DNA of 39,186 nucleotides, from the NCBI GenBank assembly GCA_021162805.1, contig JAGGXZ010000212.1, positions 1 to 39,186 on the forward strand. Reading direction: 5' to 3'. The notes below the pieces were generated by a model. It was not told the origin of the DNA, ran no database searches, and saw only the letters and a list, made by a program, of their open reading frames with translations. Below are positions 24,196-32,542 of this stretch, in pieces. Both the position numbers and the translations under genes were made by a program. The first letter of the stretch is position 1. The number at the start of each line of letters is the position of its first letter. This stretch comes from Candidatus Poribacteria bacterium (GTDB lineage: Bacteria; Poribacteria; WGA-4E; B28-G17).

Positions 24196-24224
24196 TTGAC
24201 ATATGATAAGTATTCTGGTAATAT
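24196..24224 (+). promoter_or_regulatory. Promoter upstream of the recombination-like gene
   Basis: TTGACA (24196-24201), a 17-base spacer and TAATAT (24219-24224), giving a near-consensus sigma70 promoter just after the oxidoreductase stop. Confidence 0.8.
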
Positions 24225-24252
24225 TTAGATAAATCGGGGGACGGCATGGGGG

Positions 24253-24276
24253 GAGGCGTCGTTTGAAGGATGCCTC
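24253..24276. repeat. GAGGC...GCCTC hairpin repeat, copy 1
   Basis: GAGGCGTC (24253-24260) and GATGCCTC (24269-24276) form a hairpin followed by GCCCT. A close relative (GAGGCATTC/GAATGCCTC, then GCCCT) is at 39103-39125. The copy lies in the leader of the next gene. Confidence 0.55.
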
Positions 24277-24313
24277 GCCCTGCGGGATATCAAGCCTGGG
24301 AGAAGTGATCGGG

Positions 24314-25192
24314 ATGAAAGAGGAAAAGGAGAAGGAACGGGAAAATAAGGAAAGCACCGAACTTGCCCCTCTGGAGGAGTACGATATCGTCAATCAGGTC
24401 GATGATAGGACGATCATCGAGATGATGACCGGTCAGGCCATCCAGGAGTATGTCTACTCCTTCAGGCAGGGTAACAGGGTTATCGAGGGATTGACCTTAG
24501 CCGGGATAAACGAGGCGGCCAACCGACGGGGTGGGATACAGGTTGATGACATCACCTTTGAGGAGAGGGAGAACTCCTGGATCGTTATAGTTAAAGCCAC
24601 CGATACCTACACCGGCTCCTCCAGATACGGGGCATGTGAACAGCCCAAGAGGATAAACGGTAGGGAGGACCCCTTCGCTTTCACCAAAGCGGTTCACAAG
24701 GCTCAGCGTAACGCCATCAAACAGCTCATCCCCGTGCCCATAATCAAAGAGGTGCTCAACTTCTACCTGCACAGGCAGGGCAAAAAGATCGAGGAGATGC
24801 CGGAGGAGAGGGCAAAATCGACGAACGACAAGATCTCAAACGCCCAAAAGTCCACCTTCGCGACCTATCACAGGTTGAGGGAAAGGCTGGAGAAGGAGGG
24901 GATCAAACAGGAGGATTTCTGGGGATACGTTAAGAGGCGGTACAGGGTCGAGTCGCGAAACGATATGACCGAAAGACAGTGGGTTGAGCTCTCCGCCGAG
25001 CTGAAGGCCGCTGAGGGGAGTGAGATGTTGTTCTCGGATATGGTGAAAAGGGTGAAACAGTCGATGGCCGCGGAAAAGCTGTTCGGCGAGGCGGAGCCTG
25101 AGGAACAACCTCAACCCCAACAGAAGAGCCAGAGCCAACAACCCCGGAAGGAGGAGAAGAAGATACCGGGGGACACCCTGTTTCAGATATAA
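24314..25192 (+). CDS. Uncharacterised protein with phage-type recombination features
   Basis: 292 residues from ATG 24314 (GGGAG 11 bases upstream). A TTG at 24263 has a better SD but lies in the hairpin repeat. After an acidic/lysine-rich N-terminus, residues ~25-150 form a compact alpha/beta domain (VIEGLTLAGINEAANRRGGI, SWIVIVKATDTYTGSSRYG) ending in AFTKAVHKAQRNAIKQLIP, a helix reminiscent of Rad52-like single-strand annealing proteins. Residues ~174-233 (SNAQKSTFATYHRLRERLEK...VESRNDMTERQWVELSAEL) resemble the C-terminal helical module of phage annealing/recombination proteins. A Gln-rich tail follows. Function is inferred, not shown. It has a strong promoter of its own and may run into dapA 15 bases later. 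Confidence 0.7.
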   Translation: MKEEKEKERENKESTELAPLEEYDIVNQVDDRTIIEMMTGQAIQEYVYSFRQGNRVIEGLTLAGINEAANRRGGIQVDDITFEERENSWIVIVKATDTYTGSSRYGACEQPKRINGREDPFAFTKAVHKAQRNAIKQLIPVPIIKEVLNFYLHRQGKKIEEMPEERAKSTNDKISNAQKSTFATYHRLRERLEKEGIKQEDFWGYVKRRYRVESRNDMTERQWVELSAELKAAEGSEMLFSDMVKRVKQSMAAEKLFGEAEPEEQPQPQQKSQSQQPRKEEKKIPGDTLFQI

Positions 25193-25207
25193 GTTTGGAG
25201 GTGTTTT

Positions 25208-26080
25208 ATGTTTGAGGGCTCAATTGTAGCCATAGTAACCCCTTTCAAGGATGGAAAGGTTGACGAGGAGAAGCTAAAGGAGCTCGTGGAGTTCCAGATC
25301 TCAAACGGAACCCACGCCATCGTTCCGTGCGGCACGACGGGGGAATCGCCGACCTTATCACATGAGGAGCACGAGCAGGTGATAGATATCGTTGTGGAGG
25401 CGGTGGACGGCAGGATCCCCGTCATCGCCGGCGCGGGTTCAAATAGCACCGCTGAGGCGCTTAGGTTGACTAAACACGCCAAGGAGGCGGGCGCGGATGG
25501 AGTCCTGTTGATCACGCCTTATTACAACAGACCCACCCAGGAGGGGCTCTACAGACATTACATGACCCTGGCCGATGCCGTGGACATACCGATGATCATC
25601 TACAACGTCCCGTCGAGAACCGGATCGGACATCCTTCCCGAGACGGTCGCCCGGCTGGCCGAGCATCCCAACATCGTCGGCATAAAGGAGGCCACGGGAT
25701 CTCTGAGGAGGGCAAGCGAGATAATCCAGGCGTGTGGCGAGGATTTCGACCTGCTCTCGGGCGACGATTTCGTCACGCTTCCGATGATGGCCGTCGGCGG
25801 CAAGGGGGTCATCTCGGTGGCCGCTAACGTCATACCGGCTCAAGTTGCTCAGATGTGTGAGCTCGCTAAAGCGGGGGATTTCGCAAAGGCCAAGGAGATA
25901 CATCACAGATATTTCCAGCTTTTCGTGGGGCTTTTCCTGGAGACCAACCCGATACCGGTCAAGACGGCGATGCAGATGATGGGACTGATAAACGGCGAGA
26001 TGAGATTGCCCCTCTGCCCTATGTCCCAGCCCAACAGGGAGAAGCTTGAGGAAATTATGAAAGGGTGTGGGCTGTTATAA
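25208..26080 (+). CDS. dapA: 4-hydroxy-tetrahydrodipicolinate synthase DapA
   Basis: 290 residues, class I aldolase barrel. The Schiff-base lysine is K160 in VGIKEATG, and the catalytic triad partners are T44 (CGTTGES), Y132 (IIYNVPSRTG) and Y106 (LLITPYYNRP); R137 would bind the substrate carboxylate. GDD at ~189 and GGKGVISVAANVIP are also canonical for true DapA. It condenses pyruvate with aspartate semialdehyde for lysine/diaminopimelate. SD GGAGGTG lies 5 bases before the ATG. Confidence 0.95.
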   Translation: MFEGSIVAIVTPFKDGKVDEEKLKELVEFQISNGTHAIVPCGTTGESPTLSHEEHEQVIDIVVEAVDGRIPVIAGAGSNSTAEALRLTKHAKEAGADGVLLITPYYNRPTQEGLYRHYMTLADAVDIPMIIYNVPSRTGSDILPETVARLAEHPNIVGIKEATGSLRRASEIIQACGEDFDLLSGDDFVTLPMMAVGGKGVISVAANVIPAQVAQMCELAKAGDFAKAKEIHHRYFQLFVGLFLETNPIPVKTAMQMMGLINGEMRLPLCPMSQPNREKLEEIMKGCGLL

Positions 26081-26565
26081 TGGAGCTAGTTTCCGTCACA
26101 TTACCCCGAAAGCTCAGTTCGAGACTGAGAGAAAAAGCTCAAGAGATAGGAACTTTTCCTGAGGAATTAACGGTTGAGCTGATACTCCAGGGATTGAACG
26201 AGGAGCTTGATCCTGAAGAGCTCGTGGAGCATTACCAGGCCCTGAGTGAGAAATATCTTGCTGAGGCTAGGGAATTACTAAAAAGGGGAGACCTTGTTCA
26301 AACTTCGGAGAAGCTATGGGGCGCCACCGCGTTGGCAGTTAAAGCGGTGGCAGCAAAAAGAGGGTTAAAGTTGGAGAGGCACGGTAGCCTTTGGAATTTT
26401 GTAAGCAAACTCTCAAAGGAGAAAGGGGATGAAAACATTATCACGCTTTTCATTGTGGCGAATGGTTTACACCGAAACTTTTACGAGGATCAGATGAATA
26501 AAGAATCTTTAGAAGTTGCCATTAAAAACATCGAACAGCTAATCGGTAAATTAAGGGGGTTTTAA
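26080..26565 (+). CDS. PaREP1-like protein
   Basis: 161 residues from ATG 26080, which overlaps the dapA stop (TAATG). The N-terminus (MELVSVTLPRKLSSRLREKAQEIG) looks like a short ribbon-helix-like or coiled segment. The rest has the PaREP1 pattern: YLAEARELLKRGDLVQTSEK, LWGATALAVKAVAAKRGL, a later His and NGLHRNFYEDQMNKE. PaREP1 proteins are known chiefly from hyperthermophilic archaea and have an all-helical fold I believe to be related to HEPN. Third codon positions are richer in A/T than in dapA, hinting at different ancestry. Function unknown. Confidence 0.7.
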   Translation: MELVSVTLPRKLSSRLREKAQEIGTFPEELTVELILQGLNEELDPEELVEHYQALSEKYLAEARELLKRGDLVQTSEKLWGATALAVKAVAAKRGLKLERHGSLWNFVSKLSKEKGDENIITLFIVANGLHRNFYEDQMNKESLEVAIKNIEQLIGKLRGF

Positions 26566-26609
26566 ACTCTGCCTTGTTCCTTCGATAAAGATGTGGGAAG
26601 TGAGATAAC

Positions 26610-28157
26610 TTGAGGTTCGGCGCTAAGCTAACCTTCTCCATAACCCTTGCCGCCTTGATCCCAACCTTGATATTCCTACTGCTTTCATATGACCTCATAT
26701 CACGGAGCATAGAGAAATGGGCGGATAAGAGGGTTGAGAGGGCCCTTATGGAATCCTCCAGAGCAATCATGGAGATAGAGGCCTTCCACGCCAATCAGAT
26801 GTCCGACCTGGTCAAACGGATCGCGATGGACGTGGAGCTTGCTGACGCCCTGGAGGCCGGAAAACCCGTGGGAGACATCGTTAGCTCGCACGCCCCCAGT
26901 GAGATCCTCGCCGTCTACGATAGATCGGGCAAGCTTCTCTTCTCCTCGCTCCCCGATATCACCCCTAAACGGATAACGGATTTCCTCCCTTCGGTAGAGG
27001 ATTTGAGCTTCGAGCCGACGACGAGCGACATACCGATGGTGGATGGCGAGCTCTTCGCCTGCGCCATGCCGGTTTTAAGCGAGGATGGACGGCGAAGACT
27101 CGGCGCGGCCGTCGTTTTCAGAAAACTCCCGTTCGCCAGAAGGAGGGTTGAGGAGGGCAGAAGGCTCTACCAGGCGCAGGCGTCCGGCAGATCTCCGGCG
27201 ATCAGAACCGTCCTGATAACCCTCTCCCTGGCGGCTATCCTGATCTTCGCTATCTCGATCACCGCCTCATCCCTCATGATGCGCAGCGTCAAACGGTCCC
27301 TCCGTAGGCTCATGGCAGGGATAGATGAGATAGGAAAGGGTAACCTGGATTACCGGGTTCAGGTGAACTCCAAGGATGAGTTCGCCGAGCTGGCGGGGGC
27401 GTTCAATCGGATGGCTGAGCAGATCAAACGGAGCAGGGAGGAGATCAAACGGGCCGAGAAGATGGCAGCCTGGAGGGAGGTCGCCCAGAAGCTGGCCCAT
27501 GAGATCAAGAATCCGCTCACCCCCATACAGCTTTCGGCGCAGAGGTTGAGGAGAAGATACCGATCCGGCGATAGAGAGGGATTTGAGGAACTGCTCGATA
27601 GGTGTGTCGATACGATCATCAGGGAAGTGGAAGGGGTGAAGAGGTTGCTGGATGAGTTCTCACAACTGGCCAGGATGCCGCCGCCGAAGATGGAGCCTAT
27701 CTCGCCAGCCGAGGCCGTGGAGGCGGCGCTGAACCTGTTCGATGAGATGCCGGGAGGAATCAAGGTGGAGACGGATCTGGATCGATCGGTGAAGGTCACG
27801 GGCGATTTCGATCAGATCAAACGGGCGATCTTCAACCTGATAAAAAACGCCGTCGAGGCGATGAAAGGAACAGGAGTGATAAGGATATCCGTTCGGGCGG
27901 AGGGTGAGGGAGCCGAGATCGAAATCTCGGATACCGGTCCGGGCATCCCCGACGAGATGCGAGATCTGCTCTTCGTCCCACATCTGTCTACAAAACCGGG
28001 AGGAATGGGATTGGGATTGGCGATCGTTAAAAAGAGCATCGATGACCACGGTTGGAGGATCGACGTCAGAGATAACCCCAGAGGGCGTGGGACGAGTTTC
28101 ATCATAACCATACCTAGCAGGGTACATACCGAGTCTCCCGCAACATCTCCCCTGTAA
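26610..28157 (+). CDS. Membrane sensor histidine kinase, NtrY-like
   Basis: 515 residues from a TTG start. TM1 is at ~8-26 (TFSITLAALIPTLIFLLLS), an extracytoplasmic sensor domain lies at ~30-195, and TM2 is at ~198-222. HAMP is at ~223-275 (IGKGNLDYRVQVNSKDEFAE). The dimerisation domain carries the phosphoaccepting H297 in KLAHEIKNPLTPIQLSAQRL, the NtrY-type H-box. The ATPase domain has N413 (FNLIKNAVEAMKG), DTGPGIP (441-447) and GGMGLGLAIV. No response regulator is adjacent, so it is an orphan here; NtrX-like partners would be encoded elsewhere. Confidence 0.92.
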   Translation: MRFGAKLTFSITLAALIPTLIFLLLSYDLISRSIEKWADKRVERALMESSRAIMEIEAFHANQMSDLVKRIAMDVELADALEAGKPVGDIVSSHAPSEILAVYDRSGKLLFSSLPDITPKRITDFLPSVEDLSFEPTTSDIPMVDGELFACAMPVLSEDGRRRLGAAVVFRKLPFARRRVEEGRRLYQAQASGRSPAIRTVLITLSLAAILIFAISITASSLMMRSVKRSLRRLMAGIDEIGKGNLDYRVQVNSKDEFAELAGAFNRMAEQIKRSREEIKRAEKMAAWREVAQKLAHEIKNPLTPIQLSAQRLRRRYRSGDREGFEELLDRCVDTIIREVEGVKRLLDEFSQLARMPPPKMEPISPAEAVEAALNLFDEMPGGIKVETDLDRSVKVTGDFDQIKRAIFNLIKNAVEAMKGTGVIRISVRAEGEGAEIEISDTGPGIPDEMRDLLFVPHLSTKPGGMGLGLAIVKKSIDDHGWRIDVRDNPRGRGTSFIITIPSRVHTESPATSPL

Positions 28158-28224
28158 GCAAGATTCAAGCGTGGAGTAGTTCTCTGCATATCGCAGATGC
28201 TAGATGAAGGAAGGAGGTTAAGAG

Positions 28225-28302
28225 ATGAAGACAATCTGTGAGCCGGCAAGGGAGGTGCCCATTGTGGCGGAACGGGATGCCATCCCGCCGATCCGGATGT
28301 AA
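28225..28302 (+). pseudogene. N-terminal stub of an FAD-dependent oxidoreductase
   Basis: An excellent SD (GGAGG, 8 bases upstream) leads an ATG encoding only MKTICEPAREVPIVAERDAI-PPIRM before a stop. REVPVVAExDVxVxGGGPAG is how one group of FAD-dependent oxidoreductases begins; here the frame breaks exactly where the GGGPAG loop should appear and nothing downstream continues it. It is read as the surviving 5' end of a deleted gene. Confidence 0.5.
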
Positions 28303-28377
28303 CCGCCCTATAGCTTCGTTCGATGAGTCAGATGCTAATGGAGGCTATAGAGAAGAGCAAAAGAAGGAGGAAATGAA

Positions 28378-29280
28378 ATGCAGGTTGGAATGATAGGATT
28401 GGGGCGCATGGGGATGAACATGTCACGCCGCCTCCTTAAAGGCGGTCATGAGGTCGTGGTCTACAACCGAACGAAGGATAAGGTGAAACAGATGGAAGAG
28501 GAGGGGGCGATCGGATCCTACTCCCTGGAGGAGCTCGTCCGCAAATTAACCCCTCCCAGGGTCACCTGGATGATGCTTCCGGCAGGGAAGGTTACCGATG
28601 AGCACGTCGAACTCCTGTCCGATCTGCTCTCTCCCGGCGATATACTGGTGGATGGGAGTAACGGCTTTTATAAGGACGACATCCGCCGCGCCGAGAAGCT
28701 GAGACCTAAGGGGATACATTATATGGATGCAGGGGTGTCGGGAGGAGTATGGGGCTTGAAGATGGGATACTGCATCATGGTCGGCGGCGATGAATCGGAC
28801 TTCAGATCGATCGAACCCCTGCTGAAAAACCTCGCGGCGGAGGAGGGATACCTTTACTGCGGACCGACGGGCGCGGGGCATTTCGTTAAGATGGTTCATA
28901 ACGGAATAGAATATGCCATCATGGAGGCGTATGGCGAGGGATTCGAGCTGCTTAAAACGTCGCCCTACGGCGAAAAACTCGACCTCGCCAAAATCGCCCA
29001 TCTGTGGAATCGGGGAAGCGTCATAAGATCCTGGCTGCTTGAGCTTTTGGAATCGGTTTTCAAAGAAGACCCCGATCTCTCCTCGATCAGAGGATATGTG
29101 GAGGATTCAGGCGAGGGAAGATGGACGGTGAAGGAGGCGGTTGATATGGCGATATCCGTGCCGGTTATAGCCCTTTCGCTTTTCAAGAGGTTTCAATCCA
29201 GGCAGGAGGACCTCTTCTCCGATAGGATCCTTGCCGCCCTGCGTAGGGAATTCGGCGGACATGCTGTCAGGCAAGGATGA
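28378..29280 (+). CDS. gnd: 6-phosphogluconate dehydrogenase (decarboxylating), short NAD-type
   Basis: 300 residues, the short (YqeC/GndA-like) form. The NAD(P) loop is GMIGLGRMGMNMSRRLLKGG (4-23) and YNRTKDK (29-35) follows the second strand. Substrate residues are in VDGSNGFYKDD and DAGVSGGVWGLKMGYCIMVGG. The catalytic lysine is K171 with N175 in GHFVKMVHNGIEYAIMEAYGEG. It oxidises 6-phosphogluconate to ribulose 5-phosphate. SD AAGGAGG precedes; an out-of-frame ATG at 28373 is ignored. Confidence 0.92.
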   Translation: MQVGMIGLGRMGMNMSRRLLKGGHEVVVYNRTKDKVKQMEEEGAIGSYSLEELVRKLTPPRVTWMMLPAGKVTDEHVELLSDLLSPGDILVDGSNGFYKDDIRRAEKLRPKGIHYMDAGVSGGVWGLKMGYCIMVGGDESDFRSIEPLLKNLAAEEGYLYCGPTGAGHFVKMVHNGIEYAIMEAYGEGFELLKTSPYGEKLDLAKIAHLWNRGSVIRSWLLELLESVFKEDPDLSSIRGYVEDSGEGRWTVKEAVDMAISVPVIALSLFKRFQSRQEDLFSDRILAALRREFGGHAVRQG

Positions 29281-29340
29281 TCCATCACCCTTGCCTATCT
29301 GCTTTCCTTTAACCGCTGTATTTTTGGGGCGAACTGCGTA

Positions 29341-29640
29341 TCATAAAGCCGCTGAAGGCGATGGGGTAGGGAACGGTCCGACTCCCTCCCTCCCCCACGA
29401 TATGGGTTGTATGCCTTTACAGGTGATCTCGAGGATCTCCTGTGGGCGAAGCCAGGCGGGAAGGCGAAACGTCACCTGCACCACGGTGCCCACTCGGTCG
29501 CTGGCATAATCCTCGTTCACACAGATCAAAACCACAGTGTCCAATCCGGCCAGCAGACTTCGAACCCACGGCCGTCGGGACCCCGCCACAGGCAGAGAAA
29601 TCCAGCGGAGATAAAGATTCCGTCCTACGGGATATGAACC
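29341..29640 (-). pseudogene. Remnant of a secreted glycan-related protein
   Basis: On the minus strand an open stretch reads GRNLYLRWISLPVAGSRRPW, LAGLDTVVLICVNEDYASDR, VVQVTFRLPAWLRPQEILEI without a start codon or SD. The pattern (LAGxDTVVLxxVNxDYxSD...LPPWLxP) looks like the beta-sandwich end of secreted glycoside hydrolase-like proteins. The family is not firmly identified. The remainder of 29281-29689 holds nothing recognisable. Confidence 0.4.
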
Positions 29641-29689
29641 ATCCCCTCAACCTCTGTAGTTTAAGGGTTAAGAAAACAGCCAGAGGTTC

Positions 29690-30442
29690 TCATTTCTTCA
29701 ATTCGCCCCAGATCGAAGCAAGCTTTCCCACGGGCTCAACAGAGGTGGGCAGCTTCATGACGAGCTGGATCTCATCGGCGGTAAGAGCGCGGTTATAAAT
29801 CCTTATCTCATCTATTATCCCGTTGAAGAAGTCATAGGGGTTAGAGGTATCCGTCTTCTTGATCGCGCCGATGCCGAGATGCTTGTTAGTAACGCTTATC
29901 TTTCCCGCTCTGGGTTTGCTATCGGTTTCGACGCCATCCACGTAGAGATGTTCGGCTTTGCCGTCATATGTGATGGCAACGTGATGCCACTCTCTGAGCG
30001 GTGTTGGTTTGGAATCATAGAGTGAGCCGATCCAACCGTTAACGTGTACATCTCCCGAAAGTTTGCTCGCCCTTACCTTGATGAGGTAGGCGTCGCCCTT
30101 ATAGACCAGCTTTCGTTCACCGCTGGCGGGTATATTGTATGCGTTAACCCACGCCATTAGCGTCAGCTCATCGGTAAGGTCGAGAACGGGGTTATCCCTG
30201 ACGAACACGAAGTCATCAACTCCATCAAACTCCAGAGCTTTTCCCGATTTACCTTCGACCCACTTAGGGTCCCCCTTTATCTCGCCGTCAACGCCGTGCT
30301 CCGTTTTATCCTTAACATCGCCGTTAAGTGGCCAGTATACGACGAGGTTTTCCTCAAACGGTTCGCCCGAGTAGGCGATCGCTGTCATAAGCCACAAGGT
30401 GGATATTACGGCTATTGCCATGGATATAAGCGTAAATCTCAT
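29690..30442 (-). CDS. Secreted LamG-domain protein
   Basis: 250 residues. Signal peptide MRFTLISMAIAVISTLWLMT...AYS is followed by a LamG domain: LVVYWPLNGDVKDKTEHGVD, GKALEFDGVDDFVFV, LTLMAWVNAYN, REWHHVAITYDGKAEHLYVD, FFNGIIDEIRIYNRALTADEI. The tail (VEPVGKLASIWGELKK) resembles the tail of the LamG protein at 5666-6472. GAGGAGGGG lies 5 bases before the ATG. Probably a carbohydrate-binding surface protein; no catalytic domain. Confidence 0.85.
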   Translation of the reverse strand: MRFTLISMAIAVISTLWLMTAIAYSGEPFEENLVVYWPLNGDVKDKTEHGVDGEIKGDPKWVEGKSGKALEFDGVDDFVFVRDNPVLDLTDELTLMAWVNAYNIPASGERKLVYKGDAYLIKVRASKLSGDVHVNGWIGSLYDSKPTPLREWHHVAITYDGKAEHLYVDGVETDSKPRAGKISVTNKHLGIGAIKKTDTSNPYDFFNGIIDEIRIYNRALTADEIQLVMKLPTSVEPVGKLASIWGELKK

Positions 30443-30536
30443 CTGTTCCCCTCCTCAGTGTATTAACGGAACAGACAGTAGGATACAACAATTCAATGGA
30501 AGAATCAACGGATAATTTCTCCTCGCTTCCCGCACT

Positions 30537-30566
30537 TTGACTCAGAATTCCGATCTATGGTATTAT
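30537..30566 (+). promoter_or_regulatory. Promoter of the radical SAM gene
   Basis: TTGACT (30537-30542), an 18-base spacer and TATTAT (30561-30566), 48 bases before the start codon. Confidence 0.75.
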
Positions 30567-30613
30567 AGAATTGCCGGTGATAGATCCTTGTTGGCGCGCC
30601 GAATGGATATCGC

Positions 30614-31444
30614 ATGATTAAAAAGATAACCTGTAAGACCGTCTTAACCAAAAGCGGCGTCGGGGAAGGATATACGCTCAACCCTTACTTCGGCTGTCAA
30701 CATTCCTGTGTCTATTGTTACGCGAGATACCTGCTTAGATATAGACCGCACGATGAACCCTGGGGTGGATTCGTTGACGTCAAGTGCAACGCACCTGAGG
30801 TGCTGGAAAGGGAAATCCGAAGGAAAAATCCGTCATCCGTTTTCCTCAGCACCGCCTGTGACGCGTATCAGCCGATCGAGTCTGAGCTTAAGCTGACAAG
30901 GAAACTCATCGAAATACTCGCCGATTCACCTTTTCAGATCAAAATACTGACCAAGAGTTCTCTCGTCCGCCGGGATCTCTCAATCTTGGCCGAAGCCAAG
31001 CTTCCTGCGTCCTTGGGCGTGACGATTACGACGGTCGATGAGAGAGTACGCTCCCTTATTGAGCCTCTCGCATCTCCCTCCTTTGAAAGGCTCGCTGCGA
31101 TAGAAGAGGCGAAATCGCTGGGGATAGAGACATGGGTGATGGCCGGCCCATTGATGCCGCTCATCACCGATTCGGTTGAGTCGTTGGAAAAGCTCTTCAC
31201 AAAGGCAAAGGAGGTGGGGGCGAGCTTCATATATGTGGATAAACTCAATAGGAGAGGGGGCGTATGGGAATCCATATCGAATTTTCTGTCGAAACATAGG
31301 CCTGGATTGGTGAAGATCTATCACAGATACTTCTTCGATAGATCCTTTCGCGATGAATACCTCCGGGCCCTACGTGAAAGGGTGCGATCGGCCGCATCAA
31401 AGGCGGGATGGGATGAGGGGAAAATTCACATGGAATCTATATGA
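30614..31444 (+). CDS. SPL-family radical SAM protein
   Basis: 276 residues. The 4Fe-4S motif is C28-HxxC-xxC: NPYFGCQHSCVYCYARY with C28, C32 and C35. NAPEVLEREIRR, VFLSTACDAYQPIE, ILTKSSLVRRDLSIL and GVTITTVDERVRSLIEP match the Rv2578c/SplB-like group. True spore photoproduct lyases repair thymine dimers, but many relatives in non-sporulating bacteria have unknown substrates. SD is weak (GGATATCGC). It may be co-transcribed with the sigma factor 45 bases downstream. Confidence 0.85.
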   Translation: MIKKITCKTVLTKSGVGEGYTLNPYFGCQHSCVYCYARYLLRYRPHDEPWGGFVDVKCNAPEVLEREIRRKNPSSVFLSTACDAYQPIESELKLTRKLIEILADSPFQIKILTKSSLVRRDLSILAEAKLPASLGVTITTVDERVRSLIEPLASPSFERLAAIEEAKSLGIETWVMAGPLMPLITDSVESLEKLFTKAKEVGASFIYVDKLNRRGGVWESISNFLSKHRPGLVKIYHRYFFDRSFRDEYLRALRERVRSAASKAGWDEGKIHMESI

Positions 31445-31489
31445 AGATACATCGTCTTTAAGATTGAAGGACACGATTCCGGTGAGACG

Positions 31490-32080
31490 ATGGTCGATCC
31501 CCAAACGGTTAAGAAGGCTCAGAACGGAGATCACAAGGCCTTTAAAGAGCTTTACGATTCAACGAGCCTTGGCATTTACAACCTGATGTTACGAATGTCC
31601 GGAAACAAGGAGACCGCGGAGGATCTGACACAGGAAGTCTATCTACGTGTGTGGCGTTCTTTAGGGAGGCTGAAATCGCCAAAGGCCTTCGTGACATGGC
31701 TTCACAGGATAGCTATGAACGTCTACCGTGATTGGTCTAAAAGCGCCTCACACAGACTGGAGGAGATGAGGGTGGGGATGCAGGTTCAGGGTCAGGATGA
31801 TGATCCCGAGAATGATGAGGGTCTGGATCTGATACCTTCACCGCATCCCTTGCCTGATGAGGAGACTCTGAGAGGCGAGATGAAGGATGTAATCGAAAGG
31901 GCGATCTCATCTCTGCCGGAGAAATATAGGGCCGTGGTGATCATGCATCACATCGAGGGACTGGGGTTGAAGGAGATAGCTAAATCCCTCGATGTGGCCC
32001 AGGGGACGGTTATGTCGAGATTGGCAAGGGCAAGGGCCATGCTCAGAGAAAGATTATCCGGATATATCGAGGGGGATTGA
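31490..32080 (+). CDS. ECF-type RNA polymerase sigma factor
   Basis: 196 residues. Region 2 is DHKAFKELYDSTSLGIYNLM...AEDLTQEVYLRVWRSLGRL with the conserved TQExxLxxW core. An acidic linker (DDDPENDEGLDL) separates it from region 4, ISSLPEKYRAVVIMHHIEGL then LKEIAKSLDVAQGTVMSRLA-RARAMLRERL, the -35-binding HTH. It is followed by its anti-sigma after 3 bases. The target promoter type is not evident in the window. Confidence 0.93.
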   Translation: MVDPQTVKKAQNGDHKAFKELYDSTSLGIYNLMLRMSGNKETAEDLTQEVYLRVWRSLGRLKSPKAFVTWLHRIAMNVYRDWSKSASHRLEEMRVGMQVQGQDDDPENDEGLDLIPSPHPLPDEETLRGEMKDVIERAISSLPEKYRAVVIMHHIEGLGLKEIAKSLDVAQGTVMSRLARARAMLRERLSGYIEGD

Positions 32081-32083
32081 GCC

Positions 32084-32542
32084 ATGAGATGCGAGGAGGT
32101 AAGGGAGATACTTCCGGAATATACCGTTGGGGCGTTGAAACGGAGGAAGGCCAGGGATGTCGAAAGGCACCTCGAGATCTGCCCCGATTGCAGAAGGGAG
32201 TTGGCCGCTCTCAAGAAGATAGGAGAGATGATTGAAAATATGCCGCTTGAGAAACCTCCGGCCAACATCTGGGATTCCATAGCTGTCCAGATTGAGTCCG
32301 AATCTCAAGAGCGGGAAACCCTTTGGAGACGATGGCTTAAACCTAAGTTTATACCGGCATGGTCCGCTATTGCCCTGATAGGATTTGCCGTCTGGATCTA
32401 CCTGGGATTGATAAGGTTGCCCCAAGGGGAAACCCAACAGATGATCCCCCTCGAGCTGAAACAGCATGCGGTAGCCGCCTGGAACTCTCCCTTTTCCGAT
32501 ACCGCCGCCTTGGCATTATACATAGGGGAGGGAACCCGATGA
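32084..32542 (+). CDS. Anti-sigma factor with zinc-binding (ZAS) domain
   Basis: 152 residues. The N-terminal domain has the HxxxCxxC signature at H29-C33-C36 (ERHLEICPDCRREL), preceded by C3, the usual ZAS metal set. One membrane segment is at ~90-110 (IPAWSAIALIGFAVWIYLGLI). The short outer part has no recognised domain. It should hold the upstream ECF factor at the membrane until a signal releases it. Its stop overlaps the next start (ATGA). Confidence 0.88.
   Translation: MRCEEVREILPEYTVGALKRRKARDVERHLEICPDCRRELAALKKIGEMIENMPLEKPPANIWDSIAVQIESESQERETLWRRWLKPKFIPAWSAIALIGFAVWIYLGLIRLPQGETQQMIPLELKQHAVAAWNSPFSDTAALALYIGEGTR

Noticed and set aside
24263-24313. TTG start with a good Shine-Dalgarno for the recombination-like gene
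   Set aside because: The TTG lies in the loop of a hairpin that recurs at 39103, and the extra 17 residues look non-coding; ATG 24314 is preferred but not proven.
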